Assembly (NCBI RefSeq): GCF_900129395.1
Contig: NZ_FQVP01000001.1
Location: forward strand, 496,001-560,000
Source: Pseudosulfitobacter pseudonitzschiae
GTDB lineage: Bacteria > Pseudomonadota > Alphaproteobacteria > Rhodobacterales > Rhodobacteraceae
Direction: 5' to 3'
DNA: 64,000 bases
The position numbers and the translations under genes are program-made. Every line of letters begins with the position of its first letter. Within the stretch, counting starts at the first letter, position 1. Under the pieces are notes generated by a model. It was given only the letters and a program-made list of their open reading frames with translations, was not told the origin of the DNA and did no database searches. Below, in pieces: positions 9,917 through 19,062 of this stretch.

Positions 9917-11077
9917 TTATACCGGTACAACCAGCTTCTGGTCGTCTTCCGGCGCGTCCAGCAGCAGGTGGTTGTCGTCAAGCACGAGGATGTTCTCGGC
10001 CCCGATCACGTCGCTCTTGGTCTTGTAGCCGATCACGGCCTCGACCGGCATGTCCAGGTTGCGTGCCAGCAGCATGATCTCTTCGGAACTGAAGTTGGTC
10101 AGCCCGCGCGCCACTTCGACGCCGCTTTCGTTGTACATGTGCAGCACGTCGCCCTTGGTGAACTCGCCCTGGATCGAGATCACGTCGCCGCGGCTGATGC
10201 CACAATCGCCCGCGACCACGGAGTCGGCCACAGCGTTGGGGATCACAAGCGTGCCAGAAACCTGCAAGCGGTTGCTCAGCCAGATTTTCAGCGGCGACGC
10301 GGTTTCGCCGGTCACCAGACAGCGGGTATAGCGGCGTTCCTCGCCCAGCAGGGACGAGATGGGGCGTTCGATGATGCCTTCGGCGATGATCGTCTCGACT
10401 CCGGCGTTCTGGGCCATGTTGGCGGCCAGCATCTTGGTCAGCATCCCGCCGCTGCCCAGATCGGAAATTCCGGTGGTGGATTCCAGGTGTTCGGTCACGT
10501 CCTCGACCTCGGCGATGAACTTGGCATCGGCGTCCGAGGGGTTGCGGTCATACAGGCCGTCAACGCTGGTCAGGATGATCAGCAGATCGGCCTGGATCAT
10601 CTGCGCCACCTTGGCGGACAGGCGGTCGTTGTCGCCCACGCGCAGGTCGCGGGTGGCGACCGAGTCATTCTCGTTGATGATCGGCAGGATGTCGTTTTCG
10701 AACAACTTCATCATGGTGTTCTTGATGTTCAGAAAACGGCGGCGATCTTCCATATCTTCGACCGTGACCAGCATCTGGGCGACGTCCAGTTCATATTCGG
10801 ACGCGACCTGACGATAGGCGTTCATCAACAGCGGCTGACCACAGGCCGCGGCCGCCTGCTTGTCCAGAATACCCGCATCCTCGGGGCGTTTGCCGACCAT
10901 GTTCAGGCCCAAAGCGACCGAGCCGGAAGAGGTCAGGATGATGTCGTGACCGGCCTTTTGCAGCTTGGCCAGATCGCTCATCAAACCGTTCATAAAGGCA
11001 TAGCGCAGGGTCAGATTGTCTTCGTTCGCCAGCAGGCTGGACCCGATTTTGACAACGATCTTTTTCTTCTTGGTCAT
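9917..11077 (-). CDS. proB: Glutamate 5-kinase
   Basis: A 386-residue enzyme for the first step of proline synthesis (glutamate to glutamyl-5-phosphate). The amino-acid-kinase domain shows KIVVKIGSSLL, the Gly-rich TSSGSVALGL, INENDSVATRDLRVGDNDRLSAKVA and SGGMLTKM. A PUA domain follows (about residues 275-365, DCGISRGDVISIQGEF). It is divergent from proC and proA across a 273-bp region rich in palindromes. Many Rhodobacterales carry proB and proA next to obgE, so this arrangement with all three proline genes together may be a second, dedicated set; that is inference. Confidence 0.95.
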   Translation of the reverse strand: MTKKKKIVVKIGSSLLANEDNLTLRYAFMNGLMSDLAKLQKAGHDIILTSSGSVALGLNMVGKRPEDAGILDKQAAAACGQPLLMNAYRQVASEYELDVAQMLVTVEDMEDRRRFLNIKNTMMKLFENDILPIINENDSVATRDLRVGDNDRLSAKVAQMIQADLLIILTSVDGLYDRNPSDADAKFIAEVEDVTEHLESTTGISDLGSGGMLTKMLAANMAQNAGVETIIAEGIIERPISSLLGEERRYTRCLVTGETASPLKIWLSNRLQVSGTLVIPNAVADSVVAGDCGISRGDVISIQGEFTKGDVLHMYNESGVEVARGLTNFSSEEIMLLARNLDMPVEAVIGYKTKSDVIGAENILVLDDNHLLLDAPEDDQKLVVPV

Positions 11078-11184
11078 GTTCTGCTCCGGTATCTTATTGG
11101 TTTCAAACGCAATTGCCAGGCCGATTTGCCAATCGAGGCGCCGACCTGTAGCACTGGGCGCTCAAATGATTCGCCGTTGTATAA

Positions 11185-11201
11185 CACGTACCCCGTACGT
11201 G
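11185..11201. promoter_or_regulatory. Candidate operator, 17-bp palindrome between proB and proC
   Basis: The sequence is CACGTACCCCGTACGTG: two perfect 7-bp arms around CCC. It lies in the divergent proB/proC promoter region, about 110 bases from the proB start and 150 from proC. The cognate regulator is unknown. Confidence 0.5.
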
Positions 11202-11224
11202 AATGCAAACGGGCCGCCTTGAAG

Positions 11225-11239
11225 TGCTGCATTGCAGCA
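11225..11239. promoter_or_regulatory. Second palindrome between proB and proC
   Basis: TGCTGCATTGCAGCA has two perfect 7-bp arms around a single T. It is 23 bases from the first palindrome and has a different sequence, so a second regulator or mere chance is possible. Confidence 0.4.
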
Positions 11240-11350
11240 TCACATACTGCCCTGCGGCGACGAAAAATAAAATCCGGACGATCTGGCATCTTCGCGACAC
11301 TGAACCAAGTGTCCGGGGGCCAGGACGTTTCGGAACAACCGGAGACGAAA

Positions 11351-12130
11351 ATGAACATACTTTTGATCGGATGTGGCAAGATGGGCGGCGCGATGTTGCG
11401 CCAGTGGGCGAAGGATGACAGCAACCAGTTCACGGTTGCCGATCCGGTCAAACCCGACCTGCCCGCAGGCGTGCGTCATGTGTCAAAAGCGACATCTTTG
11501 TCCGAGGCTGAATTTGATGTGATCCTGATTGCAATCAAACCTCAGATGATCGCCGACGTGCTGCCGGACTACAGCTTTGCGCTGAAGCCTGATGGCTGTT
11601 TCGTGTCGATCGCGGCGGGCTGCAGCGTGGACAGCATTCGCAAGATCGTGGGCGACCGTGCGATTGTGCGCGTCATGCCGAACATGGCGGCGATGGTGGG
11701 GCTGGGTGTCTCTGGTCTCTATGCCAATGACGCCTGCACCGAGCAGCAAAAGACCGATGTGACGGCATGGATCGACCAGACGGGCACCTGCGTGCCGGTT
11801 GACAGCGAGGACCGCATTGACCGTCTGACCGCCGTTAGCGGCAGCGGGCCGGGCTATGTGTTCGAGATGCTGCGCAGCTATGTGGCGGCGGCGATGGACC
11901 TGGGCTTTGACGAGAAAACAGCGCGGGCGCTGGTGTTCGACACCATTACCGGCACGGTCGAGACCGCGCGCCAGTCGGATGAAACGCTGGAGGATCTGCG
12001 CAAGTCGGTCACCAGCAAGAACGGCACCACGCAGGCGGGGCTGGAGCAGTTGATGCGCGACGGCCAGTTGCACAGCCTGCTGCACGACACCGTGAATGCC
12101 GCGTACACGCGCGCCGTTGAATTGAAATAA
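11351..12130 (+). CDS. proC: Pyrroline-5-carboxylate reductase
   Basis: A 259-residue enzyme for the last step of proline synthesis. The N-terminal Rossmann motif is [14 protein letters not shown], followed by [17 protein letters not shown] and the C-terminal signature [18 protein letters not shown] with the dimerisation helices. The start at 11351 follows GGAGACGAAA; the much longer open frame upstream belongs to the opposite proB strand. The stop is 13 bases before the proA ATG, so the two form an operon. Confidence 0.95.
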   Translation: MNILLIGCGKMGGAMLRQWAKDDSNQFTVADPVKPDLPAGVRHVSKATSLSEAEFDVILIAIKPQMIADVLPDYSFALKPDGCFVSIAAGCSVDSIRKIVGDRAIVRVMPNMAAMVGLGVSGLYANDACTEQQKTDVTAWIDQTGTCVPVDSEDRIDRLTAVSGSGPGYVFEMLRSYVAAAMDLGFDEKTARALVFDTITGTVETARQSDETLEDLRKSVTSKNGTTQAGLEQLMRDGQLHSLLHDTVNAAYTRAVELK

Positions 12131-12143
12131 AGGAGTGAGCGAT

Positions 12144-13421
12144 ATGAACACCGAGACTCTGGAACGCACGACAGACATCCAATCCGTAGTGGCCGATCTT
12201 GGCGCCCGCGCCAAGGCGGCGGCACAGGGGCTGGCGATGGCCTCGGGCGAACAGCGCAATCTGGCGCTGACCAAGGCAGCCGAGGCGCTGCGCGCCAATA
12301 TGGACGATCTTCTGCGCGCCAATGCGGGTGATGTAGACGCGATCAAGGACAGCGGCAAGGATGCCGCTTTCGTCGACCGTCTGACCCTGAACGCGGAACG
12401 GGTCGGCGGCATGGCCGACGCGTTGGATGCCATCGCGGCACAGGACGATCCGCTGGGGCGGACGCTGGCCACCTTTGACCGGCCCAACGGGCTGAAGATC
12501 GAGCGGGTGAGCGTGCCGATTGGCGTCATTGCGATGATCTATGAATCGCGCCCTAATGTCGGATCGGACGCCGGGGCCTTGTGCATCAAGTCGGGCAATG
12601 CGGTGATCCTGCGCGGCGGCTCGGAAAGCTTGCAGTCGTCGCGGGTGATCGTGGACTGCATGAAACAGGGGCTGCGTGCCGCCGGTCTGCCCGAGGATGC
12701 GGTGCAGCTGGTCGACACCCGCGACCGCGAGGCGGTGAAACTGCTGCTGCACAGCACCGAAACCGTCGATCTGGTGATCCCGCGCGGCGGGCGCGGTCTG
12801 GTGTCGCTGGTCCAGAAAGAGGCGCGCGTGCCGACGCTGCTGCATCTGGACGGCAACAACCACACCTACCTGCATGCCAGCGCCGACATCGAAAAGGCCG
12901 TGGGCATCGTCCAGAACGCCAAGATGCGCCGCACCGGTATTTGCGGGGCAACGGAATGCGTGGTGATCGACGCGGCGATTGCGGAAACTGCTCTGCCACT
13001 GCTGGCGCAGGCCTTGCACGATTGCGAGCTGCGCGGCGACGCCGCTGCGCGCAAGATCCTGCCGGATATGACCGCCGCCAGGGATGAGGACTGGGACACC
13101 GAATATCTCAGCAACATCATGTCGGTGCGTGTCGTGGATGGCTTGGACGAGGCCATCGGCTTTGTGCAGGCGCATTCGTCGGGGCACACAGATGCGATTG
13201 TTGCCGAAGACAAGGATGCCGCCCGCCAGTTCATGAACGCGATTGATTCCGCCGTGGTCATGCACAATGCCTCGACCCAGTTCTCTGACGGGGGCGAATT
13301 TGGCATGGGCGCCGAGATCGGCATCGCCACCGGCAAGATGCACGCACGCGGTCCGGTGGGTGCAGAGCAGCTGACCAGCTTCAAGTACTTCGTGCATGGT
13401 GACGGGCAGAAACGCCCCTGA
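12144..13421 (+). CDS. proA: Glutamate-5-semialdehyde dehydrogenase (gamma-glutamyl phosphate reductase)
   Basis: A 425-residue NADPH-dependent aldehyde-dehydrogenase-fold enzyme for the second step of proline synthesis. Visible features are [35 protein letters not shown], and the catalytic Cys267 in [12 protein letters not shown]. The ATG at 12144 has AGGAG eight bases upstream; a GTG three codons earlier overlaps that ribosome-binding site. It follows proC in one transcript. Confidence 0.96.
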   Translation: MNTETLERTTDIQSVVADLGARAKAAAQGLAMASGEQRNLALTKAAEALRANMDDLLRANAGDVDAIKDSGKDAAFVDRLTLNAERVGGMADALDAIAAQDDPLGRTLATFDRPNGLKIERVSVPIGVIAMIYESRPNVGSDAGALCIKSGNAVILRGGSESLQSSRVIVDCMKQGLRAAGLPEDAVQLVDTRDREAVKLLLHSTETVDLVIPRGGRGLVSLVQKEARVPTLLHLDGNNHTYLHASADIEKAVGIVQNAKMRRTGICGATECVVIDAAIAETALPLLAQALHDCELRGDAAARKILPDMTAARDEDWDTEYLSNIMSVRVVDGLDEAIGFVQAHSSGHTDAIVAEDKDAARQFMNAIDSAVVMHNASTQFSDGGEFGMGAEIGIATGKMHARGPVGAEQLTSFKYFVHGDGQKRP

Positions 13422-13495
13422 TCCGACCGCTGGCCTGATCCGTCGGGCCAGCGACCACCTTGCGCCGGTCCGCGCGGCACCGTAGCACATGAGCC

Positions 13496-14068
13496 ATGAG
13501 CGATTATCCCGATATCCTGATCCTGCGCCACGGCGAAACCGAGTGGAATCGCGCAGGCCGGATGCAGGGCGATCAGGACAGCCCGCTGACTGAGACAGGC
13601 CGCGCGCAGGCGCGTCGGCAGGGGGCTTTGCTGGCCGCAATCGGGTGTGACGGTTATCAATGGTTTTCCTCGCCGCAGGGGCGGGCGTGGCAGACGGCGA
13701 CGCTGGCCAATCTGAACGGCGCGCAGATCACCCCCGATGCCCGCCTGGCCGAGATCACCACCGGCGACTGGACCGGCCTGCGCTTTGACGACATCCGCGC
13801 ACAGGCGCCGCACCTGTTCGAACTGGACGACGGCCTGCACTGGTACGATCACGCACCAGGCGGCGAAGGGCTGGCCGCGGTCGCCGCGCGCACCCGTGCG
13901 TTTCTGGGCGATCTGACCGGTCCTGCCGTGATCGTCACCCACGGCATCACCAGCCGCATCCTGCGCTGTCATCTGCTGGGCCAGCCGTGGGAAGCCTTTG
14001 ACACGCTGGAAGGCGGGCAGGGGGTGATTTACCGCATCCGAAAAAGACAGCAAGAAAGACTGTCATAA
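13496..14068 (+). CDS. Histidine phosphatase family protein (phosphoglycerate-mutase-like)
   Basis: A 190-residue protein. LRHGETEWNRAGRMQG carries the phospho-accepting His12 and the second conserved His is in VTHGITSR. It lacks the length and helix insert of a true cofactor-dependent phosphoglycerate mutase, so it is probably a broad-specificity phosphatase. It lies 74 bases after proA and may be co-transcribed, but no proline-related role is known. Confidence 0.85.
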   Translation: MSDYPDILILRHGETEWNRAGRMQGDQDSPLTETGRAQARRQGALLAAIGCDGYQWFSSPQGRAWQTATLANLNGAQITPDARLAEITTGDWTGLRFDDIRAQAPHLFELDDGLHWYDHAPGGEGLAAVAARTRAFLGDLTGPAVIVTHGITSRILRCHLLGQPWEAFDTLEGGQGVIYRIRKRQQERLS

Positions 14069-14112
14069 GGGCTTGAACGCCCCGCGCGATTTGCGCTAGA
14101 GAGCGGAACGGC

Positions 14113-14188
<76 letters not shown>

Positions 14189-14221
14189 TTTCAGCCGTTG
14201 TTTTCACGTGTCCAAGGTCAG

Positions 14222-14360
14222 GGTTCATAACCCATAGACGAGGGTTGACGCGACCGCGATGGCCGAGACGAAGACCTTTGGTCATCTCCCGCACCGGATA
14301 CCCGCGCACCGTCATCTGATGCACCGCATTCCGCTTGAACTCCTCGCTGTGGGGGCTTGT
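14222..14360 (-). pseudogene. Remnant of an IS3-family transposase orfA
   Basis: Reading the minus strand from about 14351 gives HSEEFKRNAVHQMTVRGYPV and then REMTKGLRLG, which matches the N-terminal helix-turn-helix pattern of IS3 OrfA proteins (EEFKREAV..I..RGY.V.EV...LGVS). The match decays after LRLG, at the point where VSxxSLYxW would be expected, and no start codon or orfB is found. The stretch downstream to about 14535 has no gene. It is a degraded insertion sequence between a tRNA and the copper genes. Confidence 0.65.
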
Positions 14361-14535
14361 CCCGATGGTTGCCTCCGCGGCTCAAGGCAAGGGGGCAAAG
14401 CATTTTGTCAGCCGTTTCCGATCATCTCTTGCATCGCCGAGATTCATCCAAGCCAAGCACCGTCAATGCGATGAATGGCAAATCAATCACATTGCACGAT
14501 ATCGTTACAAACCTTCCTGCGCTGGATCGGTTGAC

Positions 14536-14961
14536 ATGCGACCCACGTCTGCATCTTCTTTGGATATGGTTTGGAAGAACGGCATAGCTCAATGGATCAA
14601 GGCGCTTGTGTGCCTGACCTTTGCTTTGGCTTTGATGTTTTCGGTCCCTTCTGCTTTGCATAGCGTGTCGGGTATGCATGACGCGGGTCACGCAGCCGCC
14701 GCAACATCCACGCAGGTGGACCATGCGCAAATGGCAGGCGGTCATAAAGGGCATAGTACCGTTTCCACAATTGACACGTCGGATCAGGACACGGCTGCGG
14801 ACGAACAATGCTGCAGCGGCATTTGCATTTCGGTCGCATTGTGTGACGAGAATGGGCTGTTGGCCGTTGGTCCCGCACCTGGGGGCTATCTGGTTCTGGA
14901 TCGCCCAAATCACACAACTGAGCCGCAGATGATGCTGCGCCCGCCCCGAAAGCTGATCTGA
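14536..14961 (+). CDS. Small His- and Cys-rich exported protein at the head of the copper module
   Basis: About 141 residues from the ATG at 14536; an ATG ten codons later is also possible and neither has a good ribosome-binding site. A hydrophobic export segment (VCLTFALALMFSVPSALHS) is followed by a His/Met-rich stretch (MHDAGHAAAA, DHAQMAGGHKGH) and the motif QCCSGICIS. This resembles the short DUF2946/CopL-type proteins found next to copper genes. A role in periplasmic copper binding is inferred from composition and position only. Confidence 0.55.
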   Translation: MRPTSASSLDMVWKNGIAQWIKALVCLTFALALMFSVPSALHSVSGMHDAGHAAAATSTQVDHAQMAGGHKGHSTVSTIDTSDQDTAADEQCCSGICISVALCDENGLLAVGPAPGGYLVLDRPNHTTEPQMMLRPPRKLI

Positions 14962-14966
14962 ACGCT

Positions 14967-14987
14967 GGCCTCTGACAGGGGCCTTTT
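14967..14987 (+). terminator. Weak terminator-like hairpin
   Basis: GGCCTC (14967-14972) pairs with GGGGCC (14978-14983) with one wobble, followed by four T. It lies just after the His/Cys-rich gene. Confidence 0.5.
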
Positions 14988-15038
14988 GCCGCTCGACGCG
15001 ACGAGCGGTGCCAATCAGCTTTCAATCAGGTAAGAACC

Positions 15039-15260
15039 ATGAAAACCCACCTTTTTGCGGGGGCAATTGCCCTTGCGCTCGGCGCCTGTACTCAGGCTCC
15101 GACACCTTTTCCCGATGTGACCAGCCAGACGGCTGTCACCAATCGTGCCGTTGCCTCATCCATCAAGCACAGCGATCCTCTGGCGGGCTTTGTCCCGCGC
15201 AGTCCCACAGGCCCGCGTGACTGGCGCACTGTCAATCAAGAGCAGGCGGAGGGCAACTGA
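15039..15260 (+). CDS. Small lipoprotein of the copper module
   Basis: A 73-residue protein with a lipoprotein signal (FAGAIALALGAC, Cys about residue 18) and a short polar mature part ending FVPRSPTGPRDWRTVNQEQAEGN. No domain is recognised. Its TGA overlaps the next ATG (TGATG), so it is translationally coupled to the TolC-like gene. It may be an accessory outer-membrane lipoprotein for that channel; this is inference. Confidence 0.75.
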   Translation: MKTHLFAGAIALALGACTQAPTPFPDVTSQTAVTNRAVASSIKHSDPLAGFVPRSPTGPRDWRTVNQEQAEGN

Positions 15261-16723
15261 TGGGCCGGTTCAATTCCCCCCTGATCCTAGGCGGCGCGCT
15301 TGTACTGGGGGCCTGCGCAACGACAGTGCCAGACATATACACCGGCGCAAATCCGGGCTTTGCCGACGTGGCCAGCCAGACCCAGACGGCGATTGGCAAA
15401 CGTGCCGTTTTTGCCCAGAGCCAAGCGGAAAACAAAGCGGTTCAGAAGGAAGTGACACAGATGGTCTATCGCAAGACCATCTCGGCCGAAACGGCGGTGC
15501 AGGTCGCATTGCTGAACAACAGGGGCCTTCAGGCGTCCTACGCCAACGTGGGTCTTTCGGCAGCAGAGGCATGGCAACAGTCAACTCCTGAAAATCCCGT
15601 CGTCTCGATCGGTCTTCTTGGGATCGGGGCTGCCGAACTGGGCGCCTACCGTGCCATCGAAGGCATGATCGCAACCAACATTCTGAACGCCAAGACCCGC
15701 AAACAGCGCATGGCGCTGGCGGATGTGAATTTTCGCGCAGCGCAGTTGATGGCGGTGAACGATACGCTGGCACTGGCGCACCAGACGCGGCGGGCGTGGA
15801 TTGAAGCGGTTGCCGCTTTTGAAGCGGTGGGCCATCTCAACCGTGCCCTGGCAACCTCGGACGCCGGATCGGAACTGGCGCGCAAGCTGGGGGAAACGGG
15901 GGCGTTGGGCCGTGCCGGGCAGGCCCGCGAACAGGCGTTTAACGCAGAACTGGCGGGGCAATTGGCACAGGCGCGGCTGGGCGCAAGCCGCGCCAAGGAG
16001 AACCTGACGCGGTTGATGGGCCTTTGGGGCGCAGATGTGGAATTCTACGTGCCCGATGCCTTGCCACCGCTGCCCCGTTCGGCGGGTCAGGTGACGAATG
16101 TCGAAAGCAAGGCCCTGCGCAACCGCGTCGATCTGCGCGTGGCAAAGCTGGGCCTTGAAGCGCAGGCCGCAGCTTTTGGTCTGACCGACCAGACGCGATT
16201 GGTAACCGACCTTGAAATCATTGCAGGTTTTGAAACCGAGCGCGAGGCGGAGGGTGGCGACGTTGAGACCAGCACGACACCACAGCTGGAACTGGAATTT
16301 GCCATTCCGATTTATGACAGCGGCAAGGCGCGGATGCGCAAGGCGGAACTGGCCTATCTTCAGGCCGCGAATGTGCTGGCGGAAAATGCCGTCAATGTGC
16401 GCTCAGAGGCGCGCGGTGCCGAGGTTGCCTATCACGCCTCATACAAGATCGCGCGGCACTACCGCGACGTTCTGGTGCCCTTGCGCAAGACTGTCGAGGA
16501 CGAAGGATTGCTGTCTTACAACGGCATGATCACCAGCACCTTTGAGCTGCTGACGGATGTGCGTGAAAAACTGGGCGCGCAGATGGATGCGGCCAATGCC
16601 AAACGTGATTTCTACATGGCACAGGCTGATCTGACCGCGGCCATTTATGGCGGTGGCGCGGACAACAGCGGTGGGACCGAGGGCGGCGCGACACTGGCCG
16701 CTGGCGGCGGTGCAGGACATTGA
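15260..16723 (+). CDS. TolC/CusC-like outer-membrane efflux lipoprotein
   Basis: A 487-residue protein with a lipobox (LILGGALVLGAC) and two OEP-type repeats of long amphipathic helices: SAETAVQVALLNNRGLQASYANVGLSAAEAW in the first half and the VRSEARGAEVAYHASYKIARHYRDVLVPLRK helices in the second. The family forms trimeric channels that export drugs or metals. No RND pump or membrane-fusion protein is encoded nearby, so its pump partner must be elsewhere or it acts differently. The tail is Gly-rich (GGGADNSGGTEGG). It is followed 12 bases later by the multicopper oxidase. Confidence 0.88.
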   Translation: MGRFNSPLILGGALVLGACATTVPDIYTGANPGFADVASQTQTAIGKRAVFAQSQAENKAVQKEVTQMVYRKTISAETAVQVALLNNRGLQASYANVGLSAAEAWQQSTPENPVVSIGLLGIGAAELGAYRAIEGMIATNILNAKTRKQRMALADVNFRAAQLMAVNDTLALAHQTRRAWIEAVAAFEAVGHLNRALATSDAGSELARKLGETGALGRAGQAREQAFNAELAGQLAQARLGASRAKENLTRLMGLWGADVEFYVPDALPPLPRSAGQVTNVESKALRNRVDLRVAKLGLEAQAAAFGLTDQTRLVTDLEIIAGFETEREAEGGDVETSTTPQLELEFAIPIYDSGKARMRKAELAYLQAANVLAENAVNVRSEARGAEVAYHASYKIARHYRDVLVPLRKTVEDEGLLSYNGMITSTFELLTDVREKLGAQMDAANAKRDFYMAQADLTAAIYGGGADNSGGTEGGATLAAGGGAGH

Positions 16724-16734
16724 AAGGGTATAAC

Positions 16735-18093
16735 ATGATAAACAGACGCCAATTGATCGGCGCCGGTGCTGCGGGTGCGGCGCTTGTGTCCTCTCAGGCA
16801 TGGGGCAAGACCGCCAACATGGGTCTGCCCGAGGCCGCGCAAATGGACAGCGCATCCACCGCGATCACGCCGCGCCCGACGTCGGGGCCGGATTACAATC
16901 CGGTGGTGACCCTGAACGGCTGGACCCTGCCACACCGCATGAACAACGGGGTGAAAGAGTTTCACCTTGTCGCCGAACCCGTGGAACGCGAACTGGCCGA
17001 CGGCATGATTGCCCATTTGTGGGGCTATAACGGACAGTCGACAGGCCCCACCATCGAAGCCGTCGAAGGCGACCGCGTGCGCATCTATGTCACCAACCGG
17101 CTGCCCGAGCATACCACGGTGCATTGGCACGGGCTGATCCTGCCGTCGGGCATGGACGGGGTCGGCGGGCTGTCGCATCCCGGTATTCCGCCCGGCAAAA
17201 CCTATGTCTACGAGTTTGACCTGATCAAATCCGGCACCTTCATGTATCACCCGCACGCGGATGAAATGGTGCAAATGGCGATGGGGATGATGGGCATGTT
17301 CATCGTGCACCCCAAAGACCCGACATTCATGCCGGTGGACCGCGATTTCCTGATCATGCTGAATGCCTTTGACATTGATCCCGGCACTTACGTTCCGCGC
17401 ATCATGACAATGACCGACTTTAACCTGTGGACATGGAACAGTCGTATTTTTCCCGACATTGATCCGCTGGTGGTGAATCGGGGCGACAAAGTGCGTGTCC
17501 GGGTGGGCAATCTGACGATGACCAACCACCCGATCCATATGCACGGCTATGACTTCAAGGTCACTTGCACCGACGGAGGCTGGGTGCCGGCCGCCGCGCA
17601 ATGGCCTGAGGTCAGTATCGACATTCCCGTCGGAGCCATGCGCGCATTCGAGTTTGTCGCCGACCATTTGGGCGACTGGGCGATCCACTGCCACAAGTCA
17701 CACCATACGATGAACGCGATGGGCCACGACGTGCCGACCTTTATCGGCGTCGACAAGAAACCGCTGGCTCGGAAAATCCGCACCTTTCAGCCGGAGTACA
17801 TGCCCATGGGCACGGCCGGCATGGCGGATATGGGCGTGATGGAAATGCCGCTGCCGGACAACACCGTGCCGATGATGACCGGGTGGGGGCCGCACGGCCC
17901 TATCGAAATGGGTGGCATGTTCTCGGTGGTGAAGGTCCGCGAAGGCATCGACGCGGACGACTACGCGGACCCCGGCTGGTACGAAAACCCGCCCGGTGAA
18001 CAGGCTTATGAGTGGACGGGCGAACTGCCCGAGTTCGCCAGCAACACCAGCCCGAAAACCCGGATCACTCCAAAACCAACGCCAAAGGGCTGA
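16735..18093 (+). CDS. Tat-exported multicopper oxidase, copper-resistance type
   Basis: A 452-residue protein from the ATG at 16735 (AAAGGG upstream; a TTG five codons earlier is less likely). The twin-arginine signal is NRRQLIGAGAAGAALVSS. Copper ligands are complete: TVHWHGL, FMYHPHADE, HPIHMHGYDF and the type-1/3 motif HCHKSHHTMNAM, which fits HCHxxxHxxxxM. Met-rich stretches (MVQMAMGMMGMF and later GTAGMADMGVMEMP) suggest binding of excess Cu(I), as in CueO. The likely role is oxidation of Cu(I) in the periplasm. It is shorter than PcoA/CopA. Confidence 0.92.
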   Translation: MINRRQLIGAGAAGAALVSSQAWGKTANMGLPEAAQMDSASTAITPRPTSGPDYNPVVTLNGWTLPHRMNNGVKEFHLVAEPVERELADGMIAHLWGYNGQSTGPTIEAVEGDRVRIYVTNRLPEHTTVHWHGLILPSGMDGVGGLSHPGIPPGKTYVYEFDLIKSGTFMYHPHADEMVQMAMGMMGMFIVHPKDPTFMPVDRDFLIMLNAFDIDPGTYVPRIMTMTDFNLWTWNSRIFPDIDPLVVNRGDKVRVRVGNLTMTNHPIHMHGYDFKVTCTDGGWVPAAAQWPEVSIDIPVGAMRAFEFVADHLGDWAIHCHKSHHTMNAMGHDVPTFIGVDKKPLARKIRTFQPEYMPMGTAGMADMGVMEMPLPDNTVPMMTGWGPHGPIEMGGMFSVVKVREGIDADDYADPGWYENPPGEQAYEWTGELPEFASNTSPKTRITPKPTPKG

Positions 18094-18140
18094 AAGCCCT
18101 CTGGCACGACTTATCCCCACATTCTTAAAAGGAAAAACCG

Positions 18141-18866
18141 ATGAAAAACCTTCTTATCACCACCACCTTGGCGCTTGCTTTCAGTGTTCCGGCATTTGCG
18201 GCAGGCACCCACAGCGGTGGCCACGACGATGACCACGCGGGCGAACACGCCGGGATGATGATTGGCATGCCGGGCGATGCAGCGTCGGTCGATCGCACCA
18301 TCGATGTGACCATGCGCGAAACGGACGACGGCGCCATGGTGTTTTCGCCCGAATCCTTCGAGTTTGCCCAAGGTGAAACCATCCGCTTCAACATTTCGAA
18401 CATGGGCGTTCTGGAACATGAGCTTGTGATCGACACTGTCGAAGGCAATGCCGAGCACAAGGAAATGATGGCCAGGATGGACATGGAGCATGATGACCCC
18501 AACTCGATCCGTCTGGACGAAGGTGGCACGGGCGAGGTGATCTGGACCTTTTCCAACGCGGGCGTTTTCGAGTTTGCCTGCCTGATCCCCGGCCACTACG
18601 AATCCGGTATGCACGGCCCGATTACCGTTGCGGAAAAAACCGCCGACGCGCCTGTGGAATACGCCACCGGCAAGATCAAGAAGATCGACGTAAAGGCAGG
18701 CAAGGTCACCATTATTCACGGCCCGCTGGCCACATTGGACATGCCCGCAATGACGATGGTGTTCCGTGCCGATGAAGCAATGATCGCAAGGATGTCGGAA
18801 GGTCAGGACATCGAATTCGTCGCCGACCGGGTCAAAGGCAAGCTGACGGTCACCCAGATGAAGTAA
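18141..18866 (+). CDS. Cupredoxin-CusF fusion, periplasmic copper protein
   Basis: A 241-residue protein: a signal peptide ending AFA, a His/Asp-rich linker (SGGHDDDHAGEHAGMM), a cupredoxin domain (residues about 45-170) with the blue-copper ligand set C-x4-H-x4-M in CLIPGHYESGM plus an upstream His (VLEHELVI), then a CusF-like domain (about 175-241) with GPLATLDMPAMTMVF. Both domains bind copper: one as an electron carrier, one as a Cu(I) chaperone. The fusion suggests direct hand-over of copper or electrons with the oxidase 47 bases upstream. Confidence 0.9.
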   Translation: MKNLLITTTLALAFSVPAFAAGTHSGGHDDDHAGEHAGMMIGMPGDAASVDRTIDVTMRETDDGAMVFSPESFEFAQGETIRFNISNMGVLEHELVIDTVEGNAEHKEMMARMDMEHDDPNSIRLDEGGTGEVIWTFSNAGVFEFACLIPGHYESGMHGPITVAEKTADAPVEYATGKIKKIDVKAGKVTIIHGPLATLDMPAMTMVFRADEAMIARMSEGQDIEFVADRVKGKLTVTQMK

Positions 18867-19062
18867 GCCAGAGCAGGGGGGGCGGTTGCGATCAGATCGA
18901 CATCGCGGATCAGAGCAACCGCTCAAGCTCTGCGCCCTGTGGGCAAGAGGAAAGGCCAAAGCGGTCGCCCGCAACGGAGGCTTTGAGCGGGGTCCAGCCA
19001 ATTTCGGTCAATTCTCATTGTAAACTGGGGCTTGGCAGAGCAGTAAGCACAGGACACGTAAG

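Noticed and set aside
9815-11350. Plus-strand extension upstream of proC
   Set aside because: It is antisense to proB and shows no family similarity; proC starts at 11351 with its own Rossmann motif.
14510-14540. MerR/CueR-like dyad AACCTTCC...GGATCGGTT before the His/Cys-rich gene
   Set aside because: Only the outer AACC/GGTT and one inner base match symmetrically and the -35/-10 spacing does not fit a 19-bp MerR promoter.
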